From the NCBI RefSeq assembly GCF_007750395.1, contig NZ_CP036281.1, forward strand, positions 967,211-1,031,210: a stretch of DNA of 64,000 nt, in the 5' to 3' direction. Made by a program: the position numbers and the translations under genes. The stretch's first letter is position 1. Every line of letters starts with the position of its first letter. The notes under the pieces were generated by a model. That model saw only the letters and a list, made by a program, of their open reading frames with translations. It made no database searches and was not told where the DNA came from. The stretch is from Polystyrenella longa. Its GTDB lineage: Bacteria > Planctomycetota > Planctomycetia > Planctomycetales > Planctomycetaceae. This document shows, piece by piece, positions 26,881 to 35,606 of the stretch.

Positions 26881-28200
26881 TCACTTCAGTGGGTTTTCGT
26901 ACCAGATTACGCCGAGGTTGTCGCGTTCTTCGCAGGTGAGCAGGTCGAAGTCGCCGTCCTGATCGAGGTCGATTGCTTCGACGAGGTCGTATTTGATTCC
27001 TTCTTCCATGCCGCTCACGTTGTAGGGGGTAAGCTGGCCGACGGTTCCCTCTCGGTTCAGGTTGATGCTCATCCAGAAGAGCCCCATTTTGTTTTCGGCG
27101 TTCTCGCAGGAGACGACCAGATCAAGTTGCCGGTCGAGATTGATATCGGCCAGTTGTACCGCTTTGGCGGTACCGGCGGTGGGGGGGATCGGGATTCGAA
27201 TCGTATCGTAGGTAACGGGTGACCCGGGTTTGCCGCGCAGGAATAGAATTTCCTGTGCACGCGTCGCCACAAAAAAGTCCCAGACGCCGTTGGAATCGAA
27301 GTCGGTCGGTTGCATGAACATCACTTCGTCGCGCTCTCCACCGATGGGGTGCGATTTCCATTGTTCGACCTGATCGCGACGGTTCCCTGGATTTTCCAAC
27401 CAGCGAACACCTCGCAGGCGAACGGCACGGGCATCTGTCCGGTCTTCGGCTCTGTTCTCGTTCGGACCAAGTTCCTGATTGCCGGTGACACCGCGGCGGT
27501 CGCTGAGGACGATATCCAAGTCGCCGTCGACGTCCATGTCGAGTGAATGCAGAGACATCAACCAACCGACGGGAGAGATGGGATGCCAGACCCAGTCTCC
27601 CTTTCGAAGTGTGCGTCGCGGAGCTTCAAACCAACCGACCGAGGCATTGGGGCCTTTTCCACCGGCGACGAGGTCGACGCCGTTCTCGTGGTCGACATGC
27701 ATGGGCAGACAGTACATCCAGCGTTGTTTGCGAACGGAAGCGACCAGAGGTTCGGTTGTCCAGAGTTTGCTGTTTTCGTATCCGGTTCGCAGAGGGGGGG
27801 CGAGGTGCATGTAGATCGTGCGGGTGTCCCCTTCGCAACAACTGACAACATCGACGCGACGGTCGTTATTGAAGTCACAGAAGACGGCGTCCTCCGGTGA
27901 CGAGACCTTCCCCACGTTGATCATTGGCCAGGGGGACTTCACATCGTCCCGCCCTGGATTGAGGCAGACGTGAATTTCTCCCCCTTCTTCCCAACCCGTT
28001 GCAATGTCCTGTAAACCATCCAGATTAACATCCATCAACCGGATTCCATCGGCTCCCTGGGAACTGTTATCGATCGTATGCCGGACCCAGGGTTCCCCCA
28101 CCCATTCCTGAGCGGATGCAGTCTGTGGTGCGAAAAGTAATGGGACAAGTAAGGATAGGTAGAATAGGTTTGGTGGGGTTATTTGTAGACGCTGTTTCAT
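26881..28200 (-). CDS. Secreted FG-GAP/VCBS repeat protein
   Basis: The 439-aa product starts at ATG 28200 and has a clear signal peptide ('LFYLSLLVPLLFAPQTASA'). The mature part holds repeated FG-GAP/VCBS blades with Asp-rich calcium-like loops: 'DVNLDGLQDIATG', 'DFNNDRRVDVVSC', 'DMDVDGDLDIVLSD', 'DFDSNGVWDFFVA', 'DINLDRQLDLVVSC' and 'DLDQDGDFDLLTCEE'. Such propellers are common extracellular proteins in planctomycetes, with binding roles often assumed; no enzyme domain is visible. An in-frame start at 28239 would place residues before the signal peptide and is unlikely. Confidence 0.82.
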   Translation of the reverse strand: MKQRLQITPPNLFYLSLLVPLLFAPQTASAQEWVGEPWVRHTIDNSSQGADGIRLMDVNLDGLQDIATGWEEGGEIHVCLNPGRDDVKSPWPMINVGKVSSPEDAVFCDFNNDRRVDVVSCCEGDTRTIYMHLAPPLRTGYENSKLWTTEPLVASVRKQRWMYCLPMHVDHENGVDLVAGGKGPNASVGWFEAPRRTLRKGDWVWHPISPVGWLMSLHSLDMDVDGDLDIVLSDRRGVTGNQELGPNENRAEDRTDARAVRLRGVRWLENPGNRRDQVEQWKSHPIGGERDEVMFMQPTDFDSNGVWDFFVATRAQEILFLRGKPGSPVTYDTIRIPIPPTAGTAKAVQLADINLDRQLDLVVSCENAENKMGLFWMSINLNREGTVGQLTPYNVSGMEEGIKYDLVEAIDLDQDGDFDLLTCEERDNLGVIWYENPLK

Positions 28201-28379
28201 GGTGAGTTGAAGTCCGTTTCTCAAAAAAACTTCGCGCATTGAGGATTTTGTTTCATTCCGTCGTCGGGCGAGGTCGATAACCCATTAAGGATTAATGTCC
28301 CAAGTAAAGTTGCGTCCGTACAGAGTAACCTGAATCTGGCCGGAAGCAAACCACCTGAAAATCAACCAGGAGAGTTTCG

Positions 28380-30467
28380 ATGGCAATGGATCTGCCGCGA
28401 TCACTCGGTTTCGGAATGCTCTGTATTCTCTGCTGTGTCAGTCTGATGGCTCAAGAGCAGGAAGAATACACGGTTAGCCGTTCCGAAAGTTCTTTTCGAC
28501 AATCGAATGGAATCATCGCCGTTCCAACGGAAGAGGCACTGGATGCCTACGAAGAGGATGTGGACCTCTATGTTACGCCGGAAGAAGAAGGCGAAATAGA
28601 GTACGATCTCGCCGAAGCCCAGGATGCCTGGGATGCGCGTTATCCGGAGCCAAACTACGGTTTGCCTATGGCGCCACCGGTCGATCAGCAGTTTCGTCCT
28701 CGACAGAATCGCGCATTGAAACAGGCACCGGTCAATCAGGCGGCCTGGTTCAGTGATGAGCCACTGAAGCGAACCGCACCGCGCGAATTGCCTCAGTCAC
28801 ATTTGAATGCTCAGCCCGTCGCCCAAGACATTCGTCCGCTGGCACCCGCAGTTCCACAGGAACAGGTTCGACGTCAGGCTGTTCCCGAACAGCGAACTGC
28901 TCAAAGCCGATCGAGCTATGCTCGAAATCAACCGGCTGCGGCTAAAGCGAACGCTTCTTATTATCACGCTCAACAACAGCCAACTCGGTCGGCAAACGCA
29001 TCGCAGGGGTTCGTCGCTCCCGTCGCCGTGAAAGCGGGGCTCAATCCCAAATCATTGCAACAGCAGGCACGTCAGCCCGTCCGTCAAGCACAGGCACAAC
29101 AGCACCGAACAGCGCAGACTCGAACACAGCAGCATTCAGCATCGCAACCTCGGGCACAGCACCAACACAGTCACGCTCATTACGAACAACAACAGTATCA
29201 ACAGCAGCATGCTCAGAGTGGTTACCTCGCTCGTCAGAACCGTCGAGTGAAACAACCCGTTCGACGCGAACAGCATCAACAAACGCAGCATCAACAAACG
29301 CAGCATCAACAAACGCAGCATCAACAAACGCAGTATCAACAAGCTCAGTATCAACAGGTGCAGCAGCAGTACGAAATGGGACCGGTCATGATGTCATCGG
29401 ATCCAAATATGGTCTATATGAGAGAAGGCGAAGTGTTCGAAGCTCCCGAGATGGTGATGGATTCAGGGTATGACTCGTTCATCATTCCAGAATACTACGG
29501 CGCTCAGGAGATGGTGCCCTACGATAACGCCTGCTGTTCTGACTGTGGTGACCTGAACTGTTATGGCTCGTGCGGCACTGGTGGGTGTGCTTATGGAAGT
29601 GATGACCCCTTATGCAACTGTAACGACTGTACGACTCGCCGTTTCTGTGGACGCCACCCGCAAAGCCGATTTAAAAGTGACTACGCGTTTGCGGACTTCA
29701 TTGAACCAATCACGAATCCGTATTGGTTTATCGATCCCCGTTCCATGACGCGTGCCCGGTTGGTGGTGATGAACCAGGACATTCCTCGAAACAATGTCAC
29801 ACCGGCGGGAAGCACCACGGTCACCAGTTTACAGGGTTCGCTTGCCGTGGGTGAGCGGATGTCGTTTCTCGCCGCCAAAACAGGCCGGGCCACTTTTGAC
29901 CTGGACGGGCAGTCAGAGTTGGATGGCTGGCTCGATATGGCGTTTGGTTTCAAGACCGTTCTGGTTCGTGATGAATACAATCGATTCCTGTTGAGTGCCG
30001 GTAGTCTCTATGAACGCTCCAATGGAACAAGCGAAATCTTTCAGGGGAATGGTCATGGCATGTGGCACATTTTCCTGACAGGGGGTAAAGGTTGGGGACG
30101 CAGCCACTTCGTCTCAACCGTCGGTTGGCACCTTCCCAATAACCACGATGAAGAAAACGAATCGCTTTACTACAGTTTCCACTACGACCTGGAACTTTTC
30201 GAAGACAAGTTTCTCGTTCTGGAAATGAACGGACAGCATTACACGGAAAGTGGTTCCCGCACTCCGAACTCAAACCTCGAAGGGGGCGACCTCTTCAGCC
30301 TGGGTTCAGATAACGTCACGGGCAACGATGTCATCACAGGAGCAATCGGTACCACGATTCGTTTGAGGGACGATATCCATCTCACCGCCGCCTATGAAGT
30401 TCCTCTTACCAGCAGAGAAGACTTCCTGGATGATCGCTTTACCGCGACTTTGGCATATTACTATTAG
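28380..30467 (+). CDS. Secreted Gln-rich protein with Cys cluster and beta-barrel-like C-terminal domain
   Basis: The 695-aa protein has a signal peptide (about 1-24), an acidic segment, a long Gln/Ala/Arg-rich region (about 80-330) that is probably disordered, a Cys cluster (about 380-425, 'CCSDCGDLNCYGSCG', 'CNCNDC'), then a beta-rich C-terminal domain (about 450-695) ending in 'FTATLAYYY'. Alternating strands and a terminal aromatic residue are typical of outer-membrane barrels. The Gln region contains five near-identical five-residue units encoded by a 15-bp minisatellite. The function is unknown; a surface or spore-coat-like structural role is only a guess. Confidence 0.7.
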   Translation: MAMDLPRSLGFGMLCILCCVSLMAQEQEEYTVSRSESSFRQSNGIIAVPTEEALDAYEEDVDLYVTPEEEGEIEYDLAEAQDAWDARYPEPNYGLPMAPPVDQQFRPRQNRALKQAPVNQAAWFSDEPLKRTAPRELPQSHLNAQPVAQDIRPLAPAVPQEQVRRQAVPEQRTAQSRSSYARNQPAAAKANASYYHAQQQPTRSANASQGFVAPVAVKAGLNPKSLQQQARQPVRQAQAQQHRTAQTRTQQHSASQPRAQHQHSHAHYEQQQYQQQHAQSGYLARQNRRVKQPVRREQHQQTQHQQTQHQQTQHQQTQYQQAQYQQVQQQYEMGPVMMSSDPNMVYMREGEVFEAPEMVMDSGYDSFIIPEYYGAQEMVPYDNACCSDCGDLNCYGSCGTGGCAYGSDDPLCNCNDCTTRRFCGRHPQSRFKSDYAFADFIEPITNPYWFIDPRSMTRARLVVMNQDIPRNNVTPAGSTTVTSLQGSLAVGERMSFLAAKTGRATFDLDGQSELDGWLDMAFGFKTVLVRDEYNRFLLSAGSLYERSNGTSEIFQGNGHGMWHIFLTGGKGWGRSHFVSTVGWHLPNNHDEENESLYYSFHYDLELFEDKFLVLEMNGQHYTESGSRTPNSNLEGGDLFSLGSDNVTGNDVITGAIGTTIRLRDDIHLTAAYEVPLTSREDFLDDRFTATLAYYY
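29271..29360 (+). repeat. 15-bp minisatellite inside the Gln-rich gene
   Basis: The unit CAGCATCAACAAACG occurs four times without change (29271-29330), then twice in degenerate form (29331-29360). It encodes QHQQT repeats. Being a multiple of three, copy-number change would keep the frame. Confidence 0.9.
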
Positions 30468-30536
30468 GACTCTGTTTGATCTATTTGATTGAGCGGTAAC
30501 GGTTTCGTTTCGAAAAATACGAAAGGCTTTAAAAAA

Positions 30537-30707
30537 GGGTGCCACGGTTAGCTCGTCTAACCGTGCGAGAGCAGTTGAATCTCTCGCTTGCCTTCTGAGG
30601 AGTATCATTCCCCGGATAGCTCGAAAGACTTTGCTCCACATTTGTTGACGAAGCACTCGAAATCACTCTTAGCAATCACACTGCTGGGCAAGCCAGCAGT
30701 GGCACCC
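30537..30707. repeat. REP/MITE-like element bounded by a 9-bp inverted repeat
   Basis: The ends are exact complements, GGGTGCCAC (30537-30545) and GTGGCACCC (30699-30707). Inside are three hairpins: CACGGTTAG/CTAACCGTG (30543-30565), GCGAGAG/CTCTCGC (30565-30587) and CACTGCTGG/CCAGCAGTG (30679-30701). It encodes nothing. No second copy was seen in the window. Confidence 0.65.
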
Positions 30708-30775
30708 AGCACAGAGCCATTTAGAATCAGGTTGCTCTAAAGGAAGACGTACGATCCTTTAAAGCAAAAAAGAAA

Positions 30776-30813
30776 ACGCCCATCCCGGGACCATACGGGG
30801 TGGGCGTTTTTTG
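30776..30813. terminator. Bidirectional intrinsic terminator
   Basis: AAAACGCCCA (from about 30774) pairs with TGGGCGTTTT (to about 30812) across a loop that contains a further CCCG/CGGG-type pairing. A runs and T runs on both sides fit the convergent genes at 30467 and 30953. Confidence 0.8.
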
Positions 30814-30952
30814 TTTATTCTTATCAGGCGAACATCCGACAGTTGCCTCCAGATGAGAAAGCCGTCAGGTGACATAACCCGGGTGAGATCACTTTTCTAA
30901 CACAGGGTTCAGAATGACCTGGCTGCGGACTATCGAATTCACTATCAGGGAC

Positions 30953-31786
30953 TTAACCCGCGACGGCGACCAGTTCCGGAAGCAAGCCCGGGCTGGGGCA
31001 GGGGGTATGCCATTCGCTTTCTTCCAGCAGTTGGGTGTACTCGGCCAACGAATCGACGATGACGTCGGGTCGATAAGCATACTCCTGCAAGTCTTCTTTT
31101 TTTGTACCGCCACTGAGAACAAGAACAGTATTAAACCCGAGTTGTACACCTCCCAGAATGTCGGTCTCCATCGTGTCACCGATCATGGTTGTCTCTGCCG
31201 TGGTCAGACCAAGCTCTTTGCGGGCGGCCCGCATCATGATAGGGCTCGGTTTGCCGACGCTGAACGCTTCGACTCCCGTGGCTTTTTCGACCATGGAAAC
31301 CATCGCTCCGCAACCGGGACGTATTCCATTTTGTGTCGGGCAGTTGGGGTCCATGTTGGTCGCAATCAGTTTGGCTCCTTCCTGCACCATATTGACGGCG
31401 GCTTCTACCTGTTCCAGGTTGAACGTTCTTCCTTCGCCGATCACCACGTAATCTGGTTTGTGATCGACGACGGCGTAACCATTCCGGTGCAGCGCCGCGA
31501 GGAGCCCTCCTTCGCCAATGACAAAAGCGGTTCCTCCCGGTTTTTGATGGGCGAGAAAACGGGCCGTGGCCATGGCGCAGGTGAAGATATGTTTTTCTTC
31601 GACCTGAATGCCCATGCGCCCCAGTTTGGCAACCATGTCCCGGCGGGTCCGTTGGCTGTTATTGGTGAGGAACATAAACGGAATGTCCCTTGCCAGGAGC
31701 TGTTTCACAAAATGATCCGCACCTGGAATCAACTTCGATCCGCGATACAAAACACCATCCATGTCAATTAAATAACCATGCTTCAT
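30953..31786 (-). CDS. HAD-IIA family phosphatase (NagD-like)
   Basis: A haloacid-dehalogenase-superfamily hydrolase of 277 aa, most like NagD/AraL-type phosphatases that dephosphorylate sugar or nucleotide phosphates. Motif I is 'YLIDMDGVLYRG' (nucleophile Asp and general-acid Asp), motif II is 'MFLTNNSQRTR', the lysine motif is 'VGKPSPIMMRAA', and motif III is 'TTMIGDTMETDILGG'. The C2-type cap lies between residues about 75 and 185. The physiological substrate cannot be inferred. It is a single gene, convergent with the Gln-rich protein gene. Confidence 0.9.
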   Translation of the reverse strand: MKHGYLIDMDGVLYRGSKLIPGADHFVKQLLARDIPFMFLTNNSQRTRRDMVAKLGRMGIQVEEKHIFTCAMATARFLAHQKPGGTAFVIGEGGLLAALHRNGYAVVDHKPDYVVIGEGRTFNLEQVEAAVNMVQEGAKLIATNMDPNCPTQNGIRPGCGAMVSMVEKATGVEAFSVGKPSPIMMRAARKELGLTTAETTMIGDTMETDILGGVQLGFNTVLVLSGGTKKEDLQEYAYRPDVIVDSLAEYTQLLEESEWHTPCPSPGLLPELVAVAG

Positions 31787-32259
31787 AGAGGTTCCTTATA
31801 ATGAACAAGTGGAGGCTTCCTTGAATGGATACACCATCTCGCCTCCCGTAATACGAACTATGCCGAAGGTCTTCGATGACGAAGATGTTCAGAAGAACCG
31901 GTGTGAGTCAAAACCGGGTCTTCCCAGTTACGCGTCCGCAAATTCCTTTTCACATGCGGTGGTCGAAACTGATCATCGAGAGGACATGCCGCAGAGTAGG
32001 ATTTCCCAGTAAATCTAGAGGGAACAGCTCACCCGTCAGTGGCGCGTCGGCACACATTGCGGAATCTAAAGATGGCAACTCCTGTGCCACTACCGACAGC
32101 TTTCATGAAAGTAGCGGCAAATAGCCTGATGCAGGCCTTTTTCGGATATGCAGCAGCATAAAGAGGAGACGAAGCAGGGAAGCGTATGCGCGCAAGATCA
32201 GCAGGATCGCACGACTTTTGAGAGAAAACGGAGGGATTCCGGCGAAAGGGGACCGGGCC
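31787..32259. other. Intergenic region, 473 bp, no gene
   Basis: Short open frames on the plus strand here have no coding character. A perfect palindrome CTTTCATGAAAG lies at 32100-32111, and a small hairpin GCCTG/CAGGC followed by TTTTT lies at 32124-32141, possibly a weak plus-strand terminator. Confidence 0.4.
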
Positions 32260-32679
32260 TTATTTCGATTCGAACAGCGGAATGATCGAGGTCGCTGAGT
32301 CGAGTATTTCTTTGATGGTCACGCGTTTGAAGGCTTCTTCGTTGGCCGCGTAGGCACGGTCGAGCTCGGCGTGCAGAGGGCAGAGAGAGGTGTGCGATTT
32401 CAGCCCGAGCGGGCACGATTTGAGCCGTTCCAGGGGGGAAACTGCATTGACGACGTCCAGTATGGTCAATTTGTCCGGATCAGCCGCCAGTTCGTACCCA
32501 CCACCCGGGCCGGATCGAGATTGAACAAGATTGGCGCTGGCCAGGTCCTGCATGACCCGCGTGAGGTAGCGGCGCGGCACCTTTGTATGCTCTGCGAGGG
32601 TATCGGCCGACGCTGGACCAGACTGGTCGACGAGGTAGGCGATTGCCCTCAGTGCGTATTCAGCGGTTTTCGGCAACAT
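32260..32679 (-). CDS. Rrf2 family transcriptional regulator (NsrR-like)
   Basis: The 139-aa protein has an N-terminal winged helix-turn-helix ('[11 protein letters not shown]', '[13 protein letters not shown]', '[10 protein letters not shown]') and a cysteine region '[18 protein letters not shown]' near residue 95. Rrf2 proteins such as NsrR use three Cys, sometimes with another residue, to hold an Fe-S cluster that reacts with NO. Only two Cys are present in this loop, with His residues nearby. It is divergent from hmp, and a palindrome lies between the two genes, so it is likely the repressor of hmp. Calling it NsrR rather than another Rrf2 member is inference from context. Confidence 0.85.
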   Translation of the reverse strand: MLPKTAEYALRAIAYLVDQSGPASADTLAEHTKVPRRYLTRVMQDLASANLVQSRSGPGGGYELAADPDKLTILDVVNAVSPLERLKSCPLGLKSHTSLCPLHAELDRAYAANEEAFKRVTIKEILDSATSIIPLFESK

Positions 32680-32732
32680 GGGTATAACCGGGGCTTTCTT
32701 ACAAACTGGACACGAAAATCTAATTAAACACC

Positions 32733-32761
32733 TTGACGTGTAGAATGCTATTCTATACCTT
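32733..32761 (+). promoter_or_regulatory. Candidate hmp promoter with palindromic operator
   Basis: A perfect inverted repeat, TAGAAT-GCT-ATTCTA (32741-32755), lies between a TTGACG -35-like element (32733-32738) and the TATACC/ATACCT region. The hmp ATG follows at 32830. The AT-rich dyad with AATGC resembles Rrf2/NsrR sites in general form. Confidence 0.5.
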
Positions 32762-32829
32762 TTGGTGTAGTATTGGGTCGGGAAAGTCCATTACAATTAC
32801 AAAACACAGGTTTTTAGAGGGTTTATCGA

Positions 32830-34062
32830 ATGTTGAGCGCGAAGACAATTCAGATTGTAAAAGAGATCACACCCGCTGTCGCCGCCAATGCGGAAACGAT
32901 CACGACTTGTTTTTATAAACGGATGTTCGCCGGAAATCCGGAAGTGAAAGCGTATTTCAACGCCGCCCACCAACACAGTGGAGGTCAGCAGCGTGCATTG
33001 GCGGGAGCGATATGTGCCTATTTCACTCATATCGATAACCCGGCAGTGCTGGGGCCCGCCGTCGAGCTGATCGCCCAAAAGCATTGTTCCCTCGGAATTC
33101 AGGAAGACCAGTACCCCATCGTTGGAAAGCATCTGCTGGATGCCATCAAAGAAGTCATGGGAGACGCCGCCACGCCCGAGATCATCGACGCCGTTGCCGA
33201 AGCGTACGGTTTTCTGGCGGAAGTTTGTGTCGGTCGTGAAGCAGCGATCTATCAGGAACTACGCGAGCAGCCAGGTGGCTGGAATGGTTACCGGAAATTT
33301 GAAGTCGCCAGAAAAGAAACAGAAAGCAGCGAGGTTGTCTCTCTGTACCTCAAAGCAGCCGACGGAAATCCGATTGCTGATTACCTGCCCGGTCAATACC
33401 TCACCGTGCGAGTCGATCACCCAACTACACCCACTTCTCCCCGAAACTACAGCATCTCGGATAAGCCCAATGGCGAATATTACCGTATCAGCGTCAAACG
33501 CGAGAGTGCCCTGACGGAAAATGCTCCGGGAGGCGTAATTTCTAATTACCTGCACGACGTCGTGCAAGTGGGCGACCAGCTTGAAATCGGACCACCCTGT
33601 GGTGAATTCACACTCGATCCCGAACAGCAGGATGGACGATCCGTTGTATTCCTGGCGGGGGGCATTGGAGTCACACCTTTGCTCGCCATGGCAAAAGCAC
33701 TGGTTGCAAAGAAAAGTTCAACTCCTGTCTATTTTCTACAGGCTGCTCGCAACAGCGACGTTCTCGCCTTGCGAGGGGAAGTCCAGCAGTTAGTCGAACA
33801 GAATCCACTAGTGAAATCGCTCGTGATGTTTGATCAGGCAATGGCGGATGAACTTTCCTGCGGTCACTGCGATGCCGAAGGATTTCTGACTCTGGAAACT
33901 TTGCAGAACTGGGCACCGTTGACGGAGGCTGAATTTTACTTCTGTGGACCGAAACCGTTCATGGAGAACGTCATGTCGATTCTGAATCTAGCCGGTGTGC
34001 CCGAGTCGCGAATCCACTTTGAATTCTTCGGCCCCAAACAGGAATTAGTAACCGCGGGCTGA
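32830..34062 (+). CDS. hmp: Flavohemoglobin (nitric oxide dioxygenase)
   Basis: Hmp oxidises NO to nitrate with O2 and NADH in the cytoplasm. The 410-aa protein has the full three-domain layout: globin (about 1-138, '[12 protein letters not shown]', proximal His in '[11 protein letters not shown]' at about residue 85); FAD domain (about 150-260, '[20 protein letters not shown]'); and NAD domain (about 265-405, '[19 protein letters not shown]', '[11 protein letters not shown]'). Length matches the family. The gene is divergent from the Rrf2 regulator and ends in a strong terminator. A c-type haem protein, a DinB-family protein and a RIC-type protein follow. Confidence 0.95.
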   Translation: MLSAKTIQIVKEITPAVAANAETITTCFYKRMFAGNPEVKAYFNAAHQHSGGQQRALAGAICAYFTHIDNPAVLGPAVELIAQKHCSLGIQEDQYPIVGKHLLDAIKEVMGDAATPEIIDAVAEAYGFLAEVCVGREAAIYQELREQPGGWNGYRKFEVARKETESSEVVSLYLKAADGNPIADYLPGQYLTVRVDHPTTPTSPRNYSISDKPNGEYYRISVKRESALTENAPGGVISNYLHDVVQVGDQLEIGPPCGEFTLDPEQQDGRSVVFLAGGIGVTPLLAMAKALVAKKSSTPVYFLQAARNSDVLALRGEVQQLVEQNPLVKSLVMFDQAMADELSCGHCDAEGFLTLETLQNWAPLTEAEFYFCGPKPFMENVMSILNLAGVPESRIHFEFFGPKQELVTAG

Positions 34063-34078
34063 TCTACAAATTGACAGA

Positions 34079-34113
34079 AGATGTCGAGCAATTCCGTTGC
34101 TCGGCATCTTTTT
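34079..34113 (+). terminator. Intrinsic terminator of hmp
   Basis: AGATGTCGAGCAA (34079-34091) pairs over 13 positions with TTGCTCGGCATCT (34097-34109), with one G-T pair, a five-base loop and a following T run. Confidence 0.9.
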
Positions 34114-34261
34114 ATTTAAAACCTATCCTGAAACCGGTTGTGATTGATAGCCTGTAAGATTGAAGGCGAACTTGACCCGTTCATGAGCCATTAGTGGGTT
34201 TCGAAACGCCTGCATAATACAACAAACAACCTGAGGCACGGCCTCTTTGAAAGCAGACCTG

Positions 34262-34843
34262 ATGAAGAAACTACTGGCCGTGTCTCTGTTGTTATTATTG
34301 CTTGCCTTCTCGGTCAATGGAATAGGGGAGGAGCCTGCGGCGGACGTTGCCGAGGAGAGCGTGAGTCTTCCCGCTACAGTGGAAGAAGCGCGTGGACGCG
34401 CAAAGTTGCTGCATGAAATGGCTCACGGGGCGCTCCAAGTGATGCACCGCGATTTCTTTCTCGAAGACGAGTCCCGAGTAATCCCGTCGGCGTCTCTGGA
34501 GGATGTCTTTGAAGCGATTAATGAGTCGTATCAAGTGCGAATGAAATGGTTGATCGTAGAGACGGATATTGTCAACGTTGATCATGAACCAGCAACCGAC
34601 TATGAACGTACTGCCGCCAAAGCACTGGCCGAGGGTAAAGGCTTTTTTGAACAGGCGGATGCGAATCAGTATTCCTATACAGGTTCCATTCGGTTGGCTT
34701 CACAATGTTTAAAATGCCACGTTCAGGATCGTAAAGATACAGAACCACGGACGGCAGGTCTGGTGATCCAGATGCCTCTGAATCAGATGGCAGTGAAAGC
34801 GGTGTCCAAATCCGAACTAACAACCGAAGCGGCTTCTGAATAA
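34262..34843 (+). CDS. Exported c-type haem protein (DUF3365/Tll0287-like)
   Basis: The 193-aa reading from ATG 34262 has a signal peptide ('LLAVSLLLLLLAFSVNG') and one covalent-haem motif 'CLKCH' near residue 155, followed by a short tail. The central helical region ('YQVRMKWLIVETDIVN', 'YSYTGSIRLASQCLKCH') resembles the DUF3365 haem-sensor fold, where the haem sits at the end of a PAS-like domain. A TTG at 34247 would add five residues and is less likely. Its position 200 bp after hmp could mean an NO- or redox-related role; this is inference. Confidence 0.75.
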   Translation: MKKLLAVSLLLLLLAFSVNGIGEEPAADVAEESVSLPATVEEARGRAKLLHEMAHGALQVMHRDFFLEDESRVIPSASLEDVFEAINESYQVRMKWLIVETDIVNVDHEPATDYERTAAKALAEGKGFFEQADANQYSYTGSIRLASQCLKCHVQDRKDTEPRTAGLVIQMPLNQMAVKAVSKSELTTEAASE

Positions 34844-34849
34844 AATCGC

Positions 34850-35326
34850 ATGGATGATCAACAAACAAAAGAACTGATAGACACTTATGCTGCCGGTCCT
34901 CAGCTGTTGAAAACTGCTGTGGAGGGAATGACCGCTTCCGACCTGAAAGCTCGACCGATTGAAAATCAGTGGTCGACATTAGGCGTCGTCTGTCATATCG
35001 CCGATTTTGAGATTGTTTATGCCGATCGGATCAAGCGGATTCTGGCGGAAGACAAGCCGACCTTCTTTGGTGGTGAACCAGATGAGTTCGCGGCCGCACT
35101 CGCCTACGATCAGCGAGACTTGGCGACAGAGTTGGCGTTAATAGAATCGATACGTGCGCATCTGGTCGTCATTCTAAGTCAACTCGATCCGGAGCAATTC
35201 ATGCGGACAGGATTGCACAGCGAAGCAGGAGAGATGACGTTAAAGCAACTGCTGATCAACATCACTGCGCACGTACCGCACCACGTCGGAAAAATCAAAG
35301 AGAAGCGAACGCGGCTTGGCCAATAG
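34850..35326 (+). CDS. DinB-family four-helix protein
   Basis: The 158-aa product begins six bases after the upstream stop and is probably co-transcribed with the haem protein. 'NQWSTLGVVCHIADFEIVYADRI' with a His near residue 50, and 'TLKQLLINITAHVPHHVGKI' with two more His near the C-terminus, give the three-His metal site of DinB_2 proteins. These are often thiol-linked S-transferases or metal-dependent hydrolases; the substrate is unknown here. Confidence 0.82.
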   Translation: MDDQQTKELIDTYAAGPQLLKTAVEGMTASDLKARPIENQWSTLGVVCHIADFEIVYADRIKRILAEDKPTFFGGEPDEFAAALAYDQRDLATELALIESIRAHLVVILSQLDPEQFMRTGLHSEAGEMTLKQLLINITAHVPHHVGKIKEKRTRLGQ

Positions 35327-35366
35327 TAGAGGGTAGTTACCTCGATACCGTGCTGCCAGACGGTCT

Positions 35367-35570
35367 TTATTTAGTTTCGCCGGGAGCGGACTGTATCGCT
35401 TGTTCCAACTGGTGGAGCACATCTACAGGACTGAAGCCCTGTTGTTGGCACAGGTACTCCAGTGACTTGCCGCCACAGCTTTCATCGAAGCCGAGTGCTT
35501 GAAAGACGGTTCGCGATTCCGGATGTTCAATGAGCCACTCCGGAATGCTATTGTCGAGATCGCAGTTCAT
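35367..35570 (-). CDS. Stand-alone ScdA-N (DUF542, RIC-type) domain protein
   Basis: The 67-aa protein matches the DUF542 domain at the N-terminus of ScdA/YtfE proteins, which repair iron centres damaged by NO and oxidation. Seen pattern: 'PEWLIEHPESRTVFQALGFD', then 'ESCGGKSLEYLCQQQGFS'. The usual CCGG is SCGG, so one Cys of the pair is replaced. The hemerythrin domain that completes ScdA is absent. It is a neighbour of hmp and the Rrf2 regulator. It is convergent with the DinB gene and follows the DUF2156 gene on the same strand. Confidence 0.8.
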   Translation of the reverse strand: MNCDLDNSIPEWLIEHPESRTVFQALGFDESCGGKSLEYLCQQQGFSPVDVLHQLEQAIQSAPGETK

Positions 35571-35606
35571 GATGGTGGGTCGATCCGAGCAGGCTGAGGT
35601 ATCTCT

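Larger units (their letters stand above)
30468..30952. other. Intergenic region between convergent genes, holding a palindromic element and a terminator
   Basis: Two features, listed separately, explain most of it: a REP/MITE-like element (30537-30707) and a bidirectional terminator (about 30776-30813). The remaining sequence shows no gene. Confidence 0.6.

Noticed and set aside
29271-29360. CRISPR array
   Set aside because: The 15-bp units are directly adjacent without spacers and lie inside a coding sequence.
30796-30952. Downstream copy of a transposase
   Set aside because: The palindromic element at 30537-30707 suggested a mobile element, but no transposase frame is present on either side.
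31809-32124. Two short plus-strand frames between the HAD phosphatase and the Rrf2 gene
   Set aside because: They overlap each other, have low-quality residue make-up and no ribosome-binding sites.
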